A DNA stretch of 22,216 nucleotides, taken from contig DHPM01000005.1 of assembly GCA_002410935.1 (NCBI GenBank), positions 83,595 to 105,810 of the forward strand. Direction: 5' to 3'. A program made the translations under genes and the position numbers. Of this stretch, positions 14,404 to 22,216 are shown in pieces. Each line of letters opens with the position of its first letter. The first letter of the stretch is position 1. The notes beneath the pieces were generated by a model, which ran no database searches, had not been told where the DNA came from, and saw only the letters and a list, made by a program, of their open reading frames with translations. The stretch is from Caryophanales bacterium UBA5364. GTDB taxonomy: Bacteria > Bacillota_I > Bacilli_A > RF39 > UBA660.

Positions 14404-16200
14404 TTATTCAATAATCCAAATTGTATAAGTTCTTCCTTGAGTAAAAGTGTTATATCCACCCTTAGTAGGAGAAGACTCATGAATAATACCAGCTGCCGCT
14501 CCAGTATTTGATTTCTTTGCTAAATAAGTAAAATATACACCTGGACAATTTTTATTAAAGTAACTTTTTAAATTAGCAATCGTTTGACTAGGAGTAGAAC
14601 CAAATAATGTATCTTGAATATAAACATTAAATGTTTTAGCAGGACCACTACTTAAACCAATTTTAATAGAAGTACCACTAACTACTTTAACACCACTATT
14701 AACATTTTGTTTAGTAGCTATATCTCTCGTTGTAGAAGAGTAGCCAGTATAATAGAAACTACAATTTAATCCTAAGTTCTTACAAGTAGTCGTAATACTA
14801 GATTTTGATTTACCAACAAAGTAAGGAACCGTAACAGGTGAACCTTTAGAAACATAAACTGTTACTGGCACTTTAGGATCAATTGCGGTACCCGCATCTT
14901 GAGAAAACTTAATAATGCTTCCTGATTTAAAAGAAGTATTATATTCATATTCTTCTTCATAACGAACATTATTATCAGTTGCCCATGATCTAAACTCATT
15001 TAAAGTATTAAACTCTTTTAGTTTTAATTGTCCTTTAGAAGTAACAATGGTAACCTTAGTACCTTCTGAAATAACATCATCTTTATTATAATTAACACTT
15101 ATAATATCACCTAATTTAACTTGATAATCATATCTTTCACTAAATTCAATTTTCAAGTTATTATTAATAACCCAACTGACTATATCATCAACTTTCATTG
15201 TTTTTAAATCAGGGGTAACTATCTCTTTACCCTTAGAAATAATTAAAGTAATTTGTTCTGTCTTAGGATCTATTTCTAATCCTTTTTTAACACTTTGACT
15301 AATAACCATATCCTTTTTAATAGAATTACTAAATTCATAAACTAATTCATATTTAACACCATTACTTTTTAAGTAATAAGTAGCATCAAATAAACTTTTT
15401 TCTTTTAAATCAACCATTTCAATAGGAGTTAAATTATCAATACTTCCTAACGAAACCACTAAATGAATTTTATTATTTCTTTTAATTTGACCACTTGTAC
15501 TTTGACTAATAATCACATTTTTAGTTATATCTTCATTAACTTCAAAATCAATGGTCACATTATTTAAATAATTATCTTTAATAACTTTTAAAGCGTCATC
15601 AATATTCCAACCAACCATATTAGATATAATTACTTCCTTATCATAGTTAGGACCATTTGATACCGTGAAAACTATTTTTTCAATATTCTTTAGTAATGTA
15701 TTAGGCTTAATATCTTGGGCAATAATACTTCCTTCAGCAATATCATCACTATTAACATATCGTCCTTCAATTCCAATTTTATTTTCAGTACCCCATATCA
15801 ATGCTTCATTAAATGAAGTACTAGTAAAATCATTTAAAACAGCTTGGGTAGGGAGGTCTAATTTATTAGTACTAACCGCTATATTAAAACCAATAAAAAC
15901 AATAAAGATTATAGCTGTGATCATACCTAAAGCTTCTTGCAATACTTTTTTCTTAATTGTCATTGCTAATGCCATAAAGATTGTCATACCCGTAATAATT
16001 GAACTATTAGTAATCAAATATACTTGATTAACTTTATCACTAGATGATTTTATCGTATAAATCAAGTAAATAATACTAACTAAAACAGCAAGTAATAAAA
16101 AAGTAATCTTAATTGACTTTATTATTACATTATCCTTACTTGTTTTTTCTTTGTGTTTTTGAAGTTGTTTAATCATTTCTCTTTTTTGTTTTTCTTTCAT
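14404..16200 (-). CDS. Membrane protein with seven PASTA-like repeats, no kinase domain
   Basis: 598 residues. A short basic cytoplasmic tail (1-28) is followed by three membrane helices (about 30-50, 60-82, 88-110), placing the C-terminal part outside. Residues about 115-598 make seven repeats of 60-70 residues with the PASTA pattern, each opening with a strand and a helix (GWNIDDALKVIKDN, EKSLFDATYYLKSNG, GKSKSSITTTCKNLG) and closing with 'v.....v..g..i.l.vSkG'. PASTA domains bind peptidoglycan fragments or beta-lactams and usually sit behind a Ser/Thr kinase (PrkC) or a penicillin-binding protein; neither is here. Repeats 4 and 5 are the most divergent; repeats 6 and 7 contain Cys residues. 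ATG start is preceded by GGTGGTAAG on the minus strand. Monocistronic. Wall sensing or anchoring is a reasonable guess. Confidence 0.87.
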   Translation of the reverse strand: MKEKQKREMIKQLQKHKEKTSKDNVIIKSIKITFLLLAVLVSIIYLIYTIKSSSDKVNQVYLITNSSIITGMTIFMALAMTIKKKVLQEALGMITAIIFIVFIGFNIAVSTNKLDLPTQAVLNDFTSTSFNEALIWGTENKIGIEGRYVNSDDIAEGSIIAQDIKPNTLLKNIEKIVFTVSNGPNYDKEVIISNMVGWNIDDALKVIKDNYLNNVTIDFEVNEDITKNVIISQSTSGQIKRNNKIHLVVSLGSIDNLTPIEMVDLKEKSLFDATYYLKSNGVKYELVYEFSNSIKKDMVISQSVKKGLEIDPKTEQITLIISKGKEIVTPDLKTMKVDDIVSWVINNNLKIEFSERYDYQVKLGDIISVNYNKDDVISEGTKVTIVTSKGQLKLKEFNTLNEFRSWATDNNVRYEEEYEYNTSFKSGSIIKFSQDAGTAIDPKVPVTVYVSKGSPVTVPYFVGKSKSSITTTCKNLGLNCSFYYTGYSSTTRDIATKQNVNSGVKVVSGTSIKIGLSSGPAKTFNVYIQDTLFGSTPSQTIANLKSYFNKNCPGVYFTYLAKKSNTGAAAGIIHESSPTKGGYNTFTQGRTYTIWIIE

Positions 16201-16215
16201 CTTACCACCATTTTA

Positions 16216-16244
16216 ATTATATCTTATTTAACCAAAAAAGTGAA
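16216..16244 (-). promoter_or_regulatory. Promoter of the PASTA gene (minus strand)
   Basis: On the minus strand, TTCACT (16244-16239), a 17-base spacer and TATAAT (16221-16216), 15 bases before the ATG. It points away from the gtrA promoter within the same 171-base divergent gap. Confidence 0.65.
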
Positions 16245-16320
16245 CTGTTAGTATTTGGTTAATGTAAAGGAAAAATATAAATATAAATAATGATAATATT
16301 ATAAAAAAAGATCTAAAAGG

Positions 16321-16329
16321 TGGTATAAT
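16321..16329 (+). promoter_or_regulatory. Extended -10 promoter of gtrA
   Basis: TGGTATAAT at 16321-16329, 42 bases upstream of the gtrA ATG, with no good -35. The rest of the gap (about 16245-16320) is plain AT-rich DNA with nothing recognisable. Confidence 0.55.
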
Positions 16330-16371
16330 GGTATCGAATAATCTAATAAATATATTTAAAAAGGAGTTTAT

Positions 16372-16779
16372 ATGAAAGAATTATTTATGAAATATAAAGA
16401 AGCTATTTTATACTTAGTATTTGGTGTTTTAACAACTCTAATAAACATAGTTGTTTATGCTTTAAGTACAAGACTATTAGAAATAGATGTCTATACATCT
16501 AATGTTATCGCATGGGTATTATCAGTATTGTTTGCCTATATAACTAACCGTAAATATGTATTTAATAGTAAAGCAAATGAATTAAATACGAAAATTAAAG
16601 AGTTATTATCTTTTTATAGTTGTCGATTACTTACTTTTGGTATCGATATGTTATTAATGTTTATCTTAATTGATTTAATAAGTATTAATGATATGATTTC
16701 TAAAATAATCGTTAATATCATTATTATTATTTTAAATTACATTTTAAGTAAGTTTTTAGTATTCAAAAATAATAATTGA
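16372..16779 (+). CDS. gtrA: GtrA family membrane protein
   Basis: 135 residues with four membrane helices (about 10-30, 38-56, 78-98, 104-125) and the GtrA features YLVFGVLTTLINIVVY at the start, AYITNRKYVFNSK in the middle loop, and YILSKFLVFKN at the end. GtrA proteins are thought to move undecaprenyl-phosphate-linked sugars across the membrane, paired with a GtrB-type glycosyltransferase, which is what follows. AAGGAG precedes the ATG. The stop codon overlaps the -35 of the next promoter. Confidence 0.92.
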   Translation: MKELFMKYKEAILYLVFGVLTTLINIVVYALSTRLLEIDVYTSNVIAWVLSVLFAYITNRKYVFNSKANELNTKIKELLSFYSCRLLTFGIDMLLMFILIDLISINDMISKIIVNIIIIILNYILSKFLVFKNNN

Positions 16780-16803
16780 CACTTATATTATTTATGGTAT
16801 TAT
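16776..16803 (+). promoter_or_regulatory. Promoter of the GtrB-like glycosyltransferase gene
   Basis: A perfect TTGACA (16776-16781), a 16-base spacer ending in TGG, and TATTAT (16798-16803). The -35 overlaps the gtrA stop codon. It is one of the few consensus -35 boxes in the window. Confidence 0.75.
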
Positions 16804-16831
16804 AGAATTATTGAAGAATAGGATGTGTATT

Positions 16832-17776
16832 ATGAAGAAAGAAAAAATATCAGCTGTTGTACCATGCTACAATGAAGAAGAATCATTACCATTATTTTAT
16901 GAAGAAATAGTTAAAGTAGCAGATAAGATGAAAGAAGTTGAATTTGAATTTTTATTTATTAACGATGGTTCAAAAGATAAAACCTTATCAATAATGAGAC
17001 AACTAGCAAAAAAAGATAAGCGAGTTAGATATATTTCATTTTCTAGAAACTTTGGTAAAGAAGCAGGGATGTATGCGGGATTAGAAAATGCTACTGGTGA
17101 CTATGTAGCAATTATGGATGCCGATTTACAAGATCCTCCAGCATTATTACCTGAAATGTATCAATCAATTAAAGAAGAAGATTATGATTCTGTTGCTACT
17201 CGCAGAGTAACAAGAGAAGGGGAACCAAAAATCAGAAGTTTCTTTGCTAGGATGTTTTATAAATTAATTAATAAGATTTCTAAAGCCGATATTGTTGATG
17301 GTGCTAGAGATTTTAGACTAATGACTCGTCAAATGGTTGATTCAATAATTGAAATGAAAGAGTATAATCGTTTTTCTAAAGGAATATTCGGTTGGGTAGG
17401 ATTTAATACTAAATGGTTAGAATTCAAAAATGTTGAGAGAGTAGCGGGTGTTACTAAATGGTCTTTTTGGAAGTTATTTATTTATTCACTTGAAGGAATA
17501 GTAGCATTCTCAACAGCACCATTAGTAATCGCATCAATTTTTGGTATGTTATTCTTATTTATTGCTTTTATCTTAATTATTTTTATAATTGTAAAAACAT
17601 TAGCTTATGGTGACCCAACATCTGGTTGGCCATCACTAGTATGTATTATTTTCTTTGTTAGTGGTATCCAATTATTCTGTACTGGTATTATTGGACAATA
17701 CTTATCAAAAACATATTTAGAAACTAAGAATAGACCAATATACATTGTTAAAGAAACAGAAAAAGCTAAGAAATAA
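16832..17776 (+). CDS. GtrB/DPM1-like polyprenyl-phosphate glycosyltransferase
   Basis: About 314-residue GT2 family enzyme. The catalytic domain starts with ISAVVPCYNEEESLP and has FLFINDGSKDKT, FSRNFGKEAGMYAGL, the metal-binding DADLQDPP (D96-x-D98) and the acceptor segment around GARDFRLMTRQ. Two C-terminal membrane helices (about 226-255 and 262-285) end in GIIGQYLSKTYLETKNRPIYIV, typical of GtrB/Bactoprenol glucosyl transferases, which transfer a sugar from a nucleotide sugar to undecaprenyl phosphate on the inner face. ATG 16832, with AGGATG upstream, is preferred over the in-frame TTG at 16811, which has no ribosome binding site. Partner of gtrA just upstream. The sugar is not known. 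Confidence 0.92.
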   Translation: MKKEKISAVVPCYNEEESLPLFYEEIVKVADKMKEVEFEFLFINDGSKDKTLSIMRQLAKKDKRVRYISFSRNFGKEAGMYAGLENATGDYVAIMDADLQDPPALLPEMYQSIKEEDYDSVATRRVTREGEPKIRSFFARMFYKLINKISKADIVDGARDFRLMTRQMVDSIIEMKEYNRFSKGIFGWVGFNTKWLEFKNVERVAGVTKWSFWKLFIYSLEGIVAFSTAPLVIASIFGMLFLFIAFILIIFIIVKTLAYGDPTSGWPSLVCIIFFVSGIQLFCTGIIGQYLSKTYLETKNRPIYIVKETEKAKK

Positions 17777-17802
17777 AACTTTAGTTAAACTAAAGTTTTT
17801 TT
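17775..17802 (+). terminator. Terminator after the glycosyltransferase gene
   Basis: AAAACTTTAG (17775-17784), loop TTAAA, CTAAAGTTTT (17790-17799) and further T residues. It separates the gtrA/gtrB pair from the polysaccharide operon. Confidence 0.9.
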
Positions 17803-17848
17803 ATTATATGTCAACAAATAAAATTTGATGGAAAAAAGTATAGATATT

Positions 17849-17857
17849 TGATATAAT
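17849..17857 (+). promoter_or_regulatory. Extended -10 promoter of the polysaccharide operon
   Basis: TGATATAAT at 17849-17857, 22 bases before the first gene of the operon. A TTGATG at 17825-17830 is 21 bases upstream, too far for a normal -35. No other promoter is seen through 22216. Confidence 0.6.
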
Positions 17858-17879
17858 ATTGAAAGATGGAGGAGTGCAA

Positions 17880-19136
17880 ATGAAAATATTTATTAAACAT
17901 TTACCAAATACTTTAAATTATGGAAGTATGATGATGGGTGAAAATCTAATTCACTATTTAGAAAAAAAATTAAGAAAGTATAAACCAGAGTTTTATACTG
18001 ATACTGAATATGATTTTAATATTGAAAGATTAAAAGAAGCAACTAAATACGATAAAATTTATAAAGATCAAATATTTAGTTATAAACTAATTACTGATAA
18101 AATAAAGTTCGTTAGATATATTGAAAGAAAATTAAGATTAAAAAATCTTTATAAAAAAGTTGGTAATTATTATGATGCAATAATTATGCTTGGCGGTGAT
18201 GATTTTTCAGAAATATATTATAATTTACCTAAAGATAATTTAGCGATTAAAAACATTTTGTCACAATTAACCGATTTTAATAAAAGAGGTCAATTTTATA
18301 TGATTGGACAAACTATTGGACCTTATACAGGTATAAGAAGAGAATGGGCAAAAGAATGTTTTAAAGATATAAAAATATATTCTAGAGATGATGAATCTGC
18401 TAAATATATGAAGAATGAAATCGATAAGGAAGTATTTAAGTCAAGAGACTTAGCTTTCTTAGACTTAGGTCTTCAAGAAGAATATACAAAAAATTATAAA
18501 AAGATACTTAAAAAATATGATTTAAAAGAAAATGAATATATAACTTTTGTTGGTACAGGTTTAATAAAGTTATATTCTAAAAATGAAGAAGATGTTATGA
18601 ATTCATTTATTAAAATGATAAAAATGGTTCAAAAAAAGTATCCAAATAAAAAACTTGTCTGGTTATCACATGTTGTAACAAGAAATAGAGTTGCTAATGA
18701 TAATATTTTGCTAGATAAAATCAATAATAAGTATAAAAACTTTATTAATAAAAACATGGTAGTTATTAGAGATGAAATATTACCGGTTGAAGCTCGAATG
18801 GTATTAGGATATGGTTATTTCACAATAACTTGTAGAATGCATGCTGCAGTTTCTACTTTTCAAATGAAAAAACCAGCTATCTGTTTATCATATAGTCCAA
18901 AATACAAAGGTGTAATTGGTCATGGACTTGATATGAATGAACTAGTAATTGAATCAAAATCAGAAAAATTATGGCAAGGTTCAATTGTTGATCAAGTAAA
19001 AGAAAAAATTGATTATATAGAAAAAGATTATAAGAATATAATCAAAAAAATTGATACTAAAGTAGAAGAATGTAAAAAAATCGTTGATGATACAATTAAC
19101 GAGATTAGCGAGGAAATAAGTGAAACATACAAATGA
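17880..19136 (+). CDS. Polysaccharide pyruvyl transferase family protein
   Basis: About 418 residues of the CsaB/WcaK type (GT-B-like fold), which transfer pyruvate from PEP to a sugar of a surface polymer, or belong to the same fold. Visible features: N-terminal IKHLPNTLNYGSMMMGENLIHYL, the LGGDDF motif (104-109), MIGQTIGPYTG, SRDDES, and the C-terminal TCRMHAAVSTFQMKKPAICLSYSPKYKGV near 317-340 with the conserved Arg and His. ATG 17880 follows TGGAGGAG at 17867-17874; the in-frame TTG at 17859 precedes that site and is rejected. It starts an operon of four tightly overlapping genes, and its stop overlaps the flippase start. The family is firm; the acceptor sugar is unknown. Confidence 0.88.
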   Translation: MKIFIKHLPNTLNYGSMMMGENLIHYLEKKLRKYKPEFYTDTEYDFNIERLKEATKYDKIYKDQIFSYKLITDKIKFVRYIERKLRLKNLYKKVGNYYDAIIMLGGDDFSEIYYNLPKDNLAIKNILSQLTDFNKRGQFYMIGQTIGPYTGIRREWAKECFKDIKIYSRDDESAKYMKNEIDKEVFKSRDLAFLDLGLQEEYTKNYKKILKKYDLKENEYITFVGTGLIKLYSKNEEDVMNSFIKMIKMVQKKYPNKKLVWLSHVVTRNRVANDNILLDKINNKYKNFINKNMVVIRDEILPVEARMVLGYGYFTITCRMHAAVSTFQMKKPAICLSYSPKYKGVIGHGLDMNELVIESKSEKLWQGSIVDQVKEKIDYIEKDYKNIIKKIDTKVEECKKIVDDTINEISEEISETYK

Positions 19137-20659
19137 GAACTAAAAAAATTATATTAAATGGTCTTAGTGAACTCATACCTTATTTTATTATATCAATTAT
19201 TGCCTTTGTAAAAGTAAGGGTTATGATTGATAACTTAGGTTCTGAGTTTAATGGCTATTACCAATTTATTAATCAAATTATAACATACTTATTCTTAGTA
19301 GAAGCCGGCTTTGGTAGTGCCGTATTATTTAAACTTTATAAGCCAATGGCTGATAACAATCAAAAAAAGGTGAGTGAAATCTTTAATGGTTCAATCACCA
19401 TTTTTAGGAAAATAGGAGCTTTGATTTTAACTCTATTAATAGCTATTACTCTTGTATTACCTTTTACGGTAACTAATGATGAACATTTATTTACAATAAT
19501 AATCTCGTTTATAATTATTGGTTTTTCACAAACCATTCCATATTTCTTTTATTCAAAATCTTATTCTATTTTACTATTTTCAGAACAAAAGAATTATATA
19601 TATTCAATTATAGTAAATATGATAAAGATTATTATTGATGTTGGTATAATCGTAGTAGTTATTATTACCGATAGTTTAATTAATGTAGCTGTTGTTATGT
19701 TAATTGGTAAAATACTTGAAGAAATAATTGCTGACTTTTTATGTTCAAGAATGTATAAATGGTTAGATAAAAAAGCAAAAAAAGATATATCAGCCCATAA
19801 AATGACAAAAGATATCATTTATCATAAAATAGGCGAATTAGTAGTAAATAACGTTGACTCAATTATATTAATGACGTTTATTGGACCAATAGCAGTTAGT
19901 ATATATGCTACATATAATTATATCTCAAGTTTTCTAACCCAGGTTATTGCTAAAATAGATTCAGGAATTATTTCAACGTTTGGAAATATCTTTTCTAAAG
20001 AAGATAATGACACCAGTTTTAAACTGTTTAAAGAATTTTCTATTATAAGCGACATAATGGCATTCATCGTCCCAATATGCTTCATCCTAGGGGGAAGAAG
20101 TTTTATTAATCTTTGGATTGGAAAAGAATCCTATATATTAAGTTATTGGGTAGTTGCTATGTTTGCTTCTATTATCTTTTTCAAATGTATTGTAAGACCT
20201 ATTAATACAGTTATAACAGCTAATGGAATGTTTAGGGAAACTAAATATTATGCATTTTTCGCGGCCGGTACAAACTTATTATTATCGATAATGTTAGTAA
20301 AACCTCTTGGAATATTTGGCATATTATTTGCTACAGTTATTGGTTATATGGTTAGCTTAACTTTAAGAGTGAAATTAGTATATAATCATAAATTTGATTT
20401 TATAAATAAAAAGTTAGAATATACAACAATAATTTTAAAAATTATTATATATATGATTATTGTATTTTTATTAAAACCAATTGAAGGCATGATATTTTCT
20501 TATGAATTAAGTATAATTAACTTTTTATTATTAATTGGTTCTATCTTTGTAATACTAACATTAAGGACAGGTATAATTATATATAAATATAATACTAATT
20601 TTAAAAGTGTCTATTCTAAAGTGATTAATTCAATTTTCAAAAGGAGTAAAGTCGTATGA
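19133..20659 (+). CDS. Polysaccharide flippase (Wzx/MATE-like)
   Basis: 508-residue membrane protein with about 12-14 hydrophobic helices, beginning IIPYF-type (ELIPYFIISIIAFVKVRVMI) and followed by NLGSEFNGYYQFINQIITYLFLVEAGFGSAVLF, a segment typical of Wzx-like oligosaccharide flippases in the MOP superfamily. Helix-rich segments continue through the C terminus (TTIILKIIIYMIIVFLL and later). It would move undecaprenyl-linked repeat units across the membrane. Start ATG overlaps the preceding stop by ATGA; its own stop overlaps the next start the same way. A ligase or Wzy polymerase is not seen in the window but may lie further downstream. Confidence 0.88.
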   Translation: MRTKKIILNGLSELIPYFIISIIAFVKVRVMIDNLGSEFNGYYQFINQIITYLFLVEAGFGSAVLFKLYKPMADNNQKKVSEIFNGSITIFRKIGALILTLLIAITLVLPFTVTNDEHLFTIIISFIIIGFSQTIPYFFYSKSYSILLFSEQKNYIYSIIVNMIKIIIDVGIIVVVIITDSLINVAVVMLIGKILEEIIADFLCSRMYKWLDKKAKKDISAHKMTKDIIYHKIGELVVNNVDSIILMTFIGPIAVSIYATYNYISSFLTQVIAKIDSGIISTFGNIFSKEDNDTSFKLFKEFSIISDIMAFIVPICFILGGRSFINLWIGKESYILSYWVVAMFASIIFFKCIVRPINTVITANGMFRETKYYAFFAAGTNLLLSIMLVKPLGIFGILFATVIGYMVSLTLRVKLVYNHKFDFINKKLEYTTIILKIIIYMIIVFLLKPIEGMIFSYELSIINFLLLIGSIFVILTLRTGIIIYKYNTNFKSVYSKVINSIFKRSKVV

Positions 20660-21831
20660 ATAATTTAAATTCAAAAAAATTCAATTGTACCGGATGCGGT
20701 TTATGTAGTAATATTTGTCCAACGAATGCGATAAAGATTGAACATGATGAAGAAGGATTCTATCAATTTAATATTGATGAGAAAAAATGTATAGATTGTG
20801 GACTCTGTGTTAAAAAATGTCCTAAAATAAATTTCAAAACTAAAAATAAAAAAGAAGAAATGAAGGCTTATGCAGCATATTCAAAAAATAAAGAAATAGT
20901 TTCCAAGTCAACCTCTGGTGGAATTTTTTCTGAACTAGCTCTTCAAATTATAAAAGAAAATGGCATTGTAATTGGTGTAAGTTATGAAGATGATAAAGTT
21001 AAACATATTGTTATTGATAACAAAAAAGATTTAGAAAAATTAAGGGGTTCAAAATACATTCAAAGCTATACTGGGAATATTTTTAATATAGTTAAAGAAA
21101 AATTAAAACAAAACAAAAAGGTTTTGTTTAGTGGAACCCCTTGTCAATGTGCTGCCATGAGAAATATGATTAATAATGATGATAATTTAATTATTGTTGA
21201 TATTGTATGTCACGGAGTACCATCATATAAAGTTTTCGAAAAAGCCAACAAAGATCGTTTTAAAGAAAAAGTAACAAAAGTTATTTTTAGAAATAAAAAA
21301 AATGGGTGGAGTAATTATAATATTAATTACTATAACAAAGATAAATTAATAAAATCAATAATGCACTCTTATGACGAATATTTTATCGGATACATTAAAA
21401 ATTGCTATCTTATGAAAAGTTGTTATAATTGTGATTTTGCCACTATTCCAAGAGTAGCAGATATTTCTTTAGGTGACTTTTGGGGGATTGAAACTACTGA
21501 TAAAGATTTCTTCAATAAAAATCAAGATCGAGGTATTTCTTTAATATACACAAACAATCAAAAAGGGTCAGACCTATTTGAAAAAATAAAAGATAATATT
21601 GTTTATAAAGAAGAACAATTAGAACTTTCTTATAAATATAATCCAAGAATAAACAATGGTAAATATAGTGAAAAAATGATTGAAAACAGAAAAAACTTCT
21701 TCAATAATGATTTCGATACTTCTTTTAAGTCAAGAAGATATACACCAAATTTAAAAGAACAAATAATTTATAAAATTAAAAGGCCATTAGTAAAAATAAA
21801 AAGGTTAATAAAAAAAGTAGGTGAATTATGA
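20656..21831 (+). CDS. Ferredoxin/FrhB-type iron-sulfur protein of a polysaccharide operon
   Basis: 391 residues. N-terminal double [4Fe-4S] ferredoxin: C11-x2-C14-x2-C17-x3-C21P and C45-x2-C48-x2-C51-x3-C55P. Then a domain of the coenzyme F420 hydrogenase/dehydrogenase beta subunit (FrhB) type: KSTSGGIFSELA, GTPCQCAAMRNMI, VCHGVPSYKVFE, KSCYNCDFATIPRVADISLGDFWGIE. FrhB-like proteins bind flavin and move electrons; in exopolysaccharide clusters they commonly sit with pyruvyl transferases and flippases, where they may reduce a sugar intermediate, though this is not proven. Nothing here suggests F420 use. It overlaps both neighbours by ATGA, so all four genes are translationally coupled. Confidence 0.87.
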   Translation: MNNLNSKKFNCTGCGLCSNICPTNAIKIEHDEEGFYQFNIDEKKCIDCGLCVKKCPKINFKTKNKKEEMKAYAAYSKNKEIVSKSTSGGIFSELALQIIKENGIVIGVSYEDDKVKHIVIDNKKDLEKLRGSKYIQSYTGNIFNIVKEKLKQNKKVLFSGTPCQCAAMRNMINNDDNLIIVDIVCHGVPSYKVFEKANKDRFKEKVTKVIFRNKKNGWSNYNINYYNKDKLIKSIMHSYDEYFIGYIKNCYLMKSCYNCDFATIPRVADISLGDFWGIETTDKDFFNKNQDRGISLIYTNNQKGSDLFEKIKDNIVYKEEQLELSYKYNPRINNGKYSEKMIENRKNFFNNDFDTSFKSRRYTPNLKEQIIYKIKRPLVKIKRLIKKVGEL

Positions 21832-22216
21832 AATTAGTTTCTATATTATCTCCATGTTATAACGGAGAAACATATGTATCGAGATTTTTGGATTCAGTAT
21901 TAAAACAGGATTATTCCAACCTGGAAGTTATTATGGTAAATGATGGTTCTACTGATAACACTGATAATATTATTAAATCATATATTGAAAAATTTAAGAA
22001 AAAAAATATTAATTTTATATATTTGACACAGGAAAACTCAGGAGCAGCAGGCGCTATTAATAATGGCTTAAAATATGTTAAAGGTGAATATTTAACATGG
22101 CCTGATTCAGATGATATATTGACCCCTGACTCAATTTCAAAAAAAGTGAAATTTCTTGAAGATAATCCTCAATATGGATTTGTAAAAACTGATGCATCAA
22201 TTTATGACGAAAAGTG
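21828..22216 (+). CDS. GT2 family glycosyltransferase (cut by the window end)
   Basis: The first about 129 residues of a family 2 glycosyltransferase: VSILSPCYNGETYVSRFLDSVLKQDY, then EVIMVNDGSTDNTDNIIKSY, NSGAAGAINNGLKYVKGEYLTWPDSDD. The DSDD is the metal-binding site, at the place where this family has D-x-D. The ATG at 21828 overlaps the preceding stop (ATGA), with AGGTGA upstream. The reading frame is open at the end of the window, so the acceptor-binding part is not seen. It would add a sugar to the repeat unit of the polymer made by this operon. Confidence 0.92.
   Translation, partial: MKLVSILSPCYNGETYVSRFLDSVLKQDYSNLEVIMVNDGSTDNTDNIIKSYIEKFKKKNINFIYLTQENSGAAGAINNGLKYVKGEYLTWPDSDDILTPDSISKKVKFLEDNPQYGFVKTDASIYDEK

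Noticed and set aside
16201..16371. Hidden gene or RNA in the divergent gap between the PASTA gene and gtrA
   Set aside because: Only two promoters and a ribosome binding site can be seen; the remainder is low-complexity AT-rich DNA without stable pairing.
1..22216. Mycoplasma genetic code (TGA read as Trp)
   Set aside because: Several genes end in TGA in a position that fits family length and operon structure, and Trp residues are encoded by TGG.

Overview
The window comes from a very AT-rich, Gram-positive-type (Firmicutes/Bacilli) bacterium. It reads like one of the uncultured mycoplasma-related Bacilli lineages (RF39- or Izemoplasma-like) rather than a true Mycoplasma. TGA is used as a stop (ends of the genes at 1699, 2802 and 13495) and Trp is TGG, so the code is standard. 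Shine-Dalgarno sites are strong, TTG and GTG starts occur, promoters are mostly extended -10 (TGnTATAAT), and terminators are short hairpins followed by T-runs. Spore-type genes (sigG, ylmC) suggest descent from, or membership of, an endospore-forming lineage. The placement is inference from gene content.

Layout: (1) 1-2802: the end of an unrecognised gene, a tRNA CCA/CC-adding nucleotidyltransferase, the sporulation sigma factor SigG and YlmC/YmxH. (2) 2843-5236: a four-gene flavin set (ApbE flavinyltransferase, NusG-II/EetA-like protein, Gx/EetB-like membrane protein, PplA-like FMN-binding lipoprotein) that looks like a compact extracytosolic electron-transfer locus. (3) 5310-6194: a type IV pilin-like protein with two C-terminal Ig-like domains. 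(4) 6195-8649: a structured, unassigned intergenic region, a TtcA-like tRNA thiolase, a small RNA gene with its own promoter and T-run (best guess 6S RNA), the tRNA t6A dehydratase TcdA and an unknown basic protein. (5) 8719-14376: an overlapping run of SMC (short arms), an SH3b/Ig lipoprotein, a coiled-coil protein, LemA and HtpX. (6) 14404-16200, minus strand: a kinase-less membrane protein with seven PASTA-like repeats. (7) 16372-22216: GtrA and a GtrB-like glycosyltransferase, then a tightly coupled surface-polysaccharide operon (pyruvyl transferase, flippase, ferredoxin/FrhB-type protein, GT2 glycosyltransferase cut by the window edge).

Most genes sit in short operons, often with ATGA or 8-base overlaps. 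The functional themes are tRNA maturation (cca, ttcA-like, tcdA), chromosome segregation, envelope quality control (htpX/lemA), secreted flavoprotein electron transfer and a surface glycan. No mobile element, CRISPR array, tRNA or rRNA gene was seen. The most notable points are the loop deletion in the nucleotidyltransferase that predicts a CC-only enzyme, the miniature EET-like locus, the two RNA-like intergenic regions, the shortened SMC, and the PASTA protein without a kinase.
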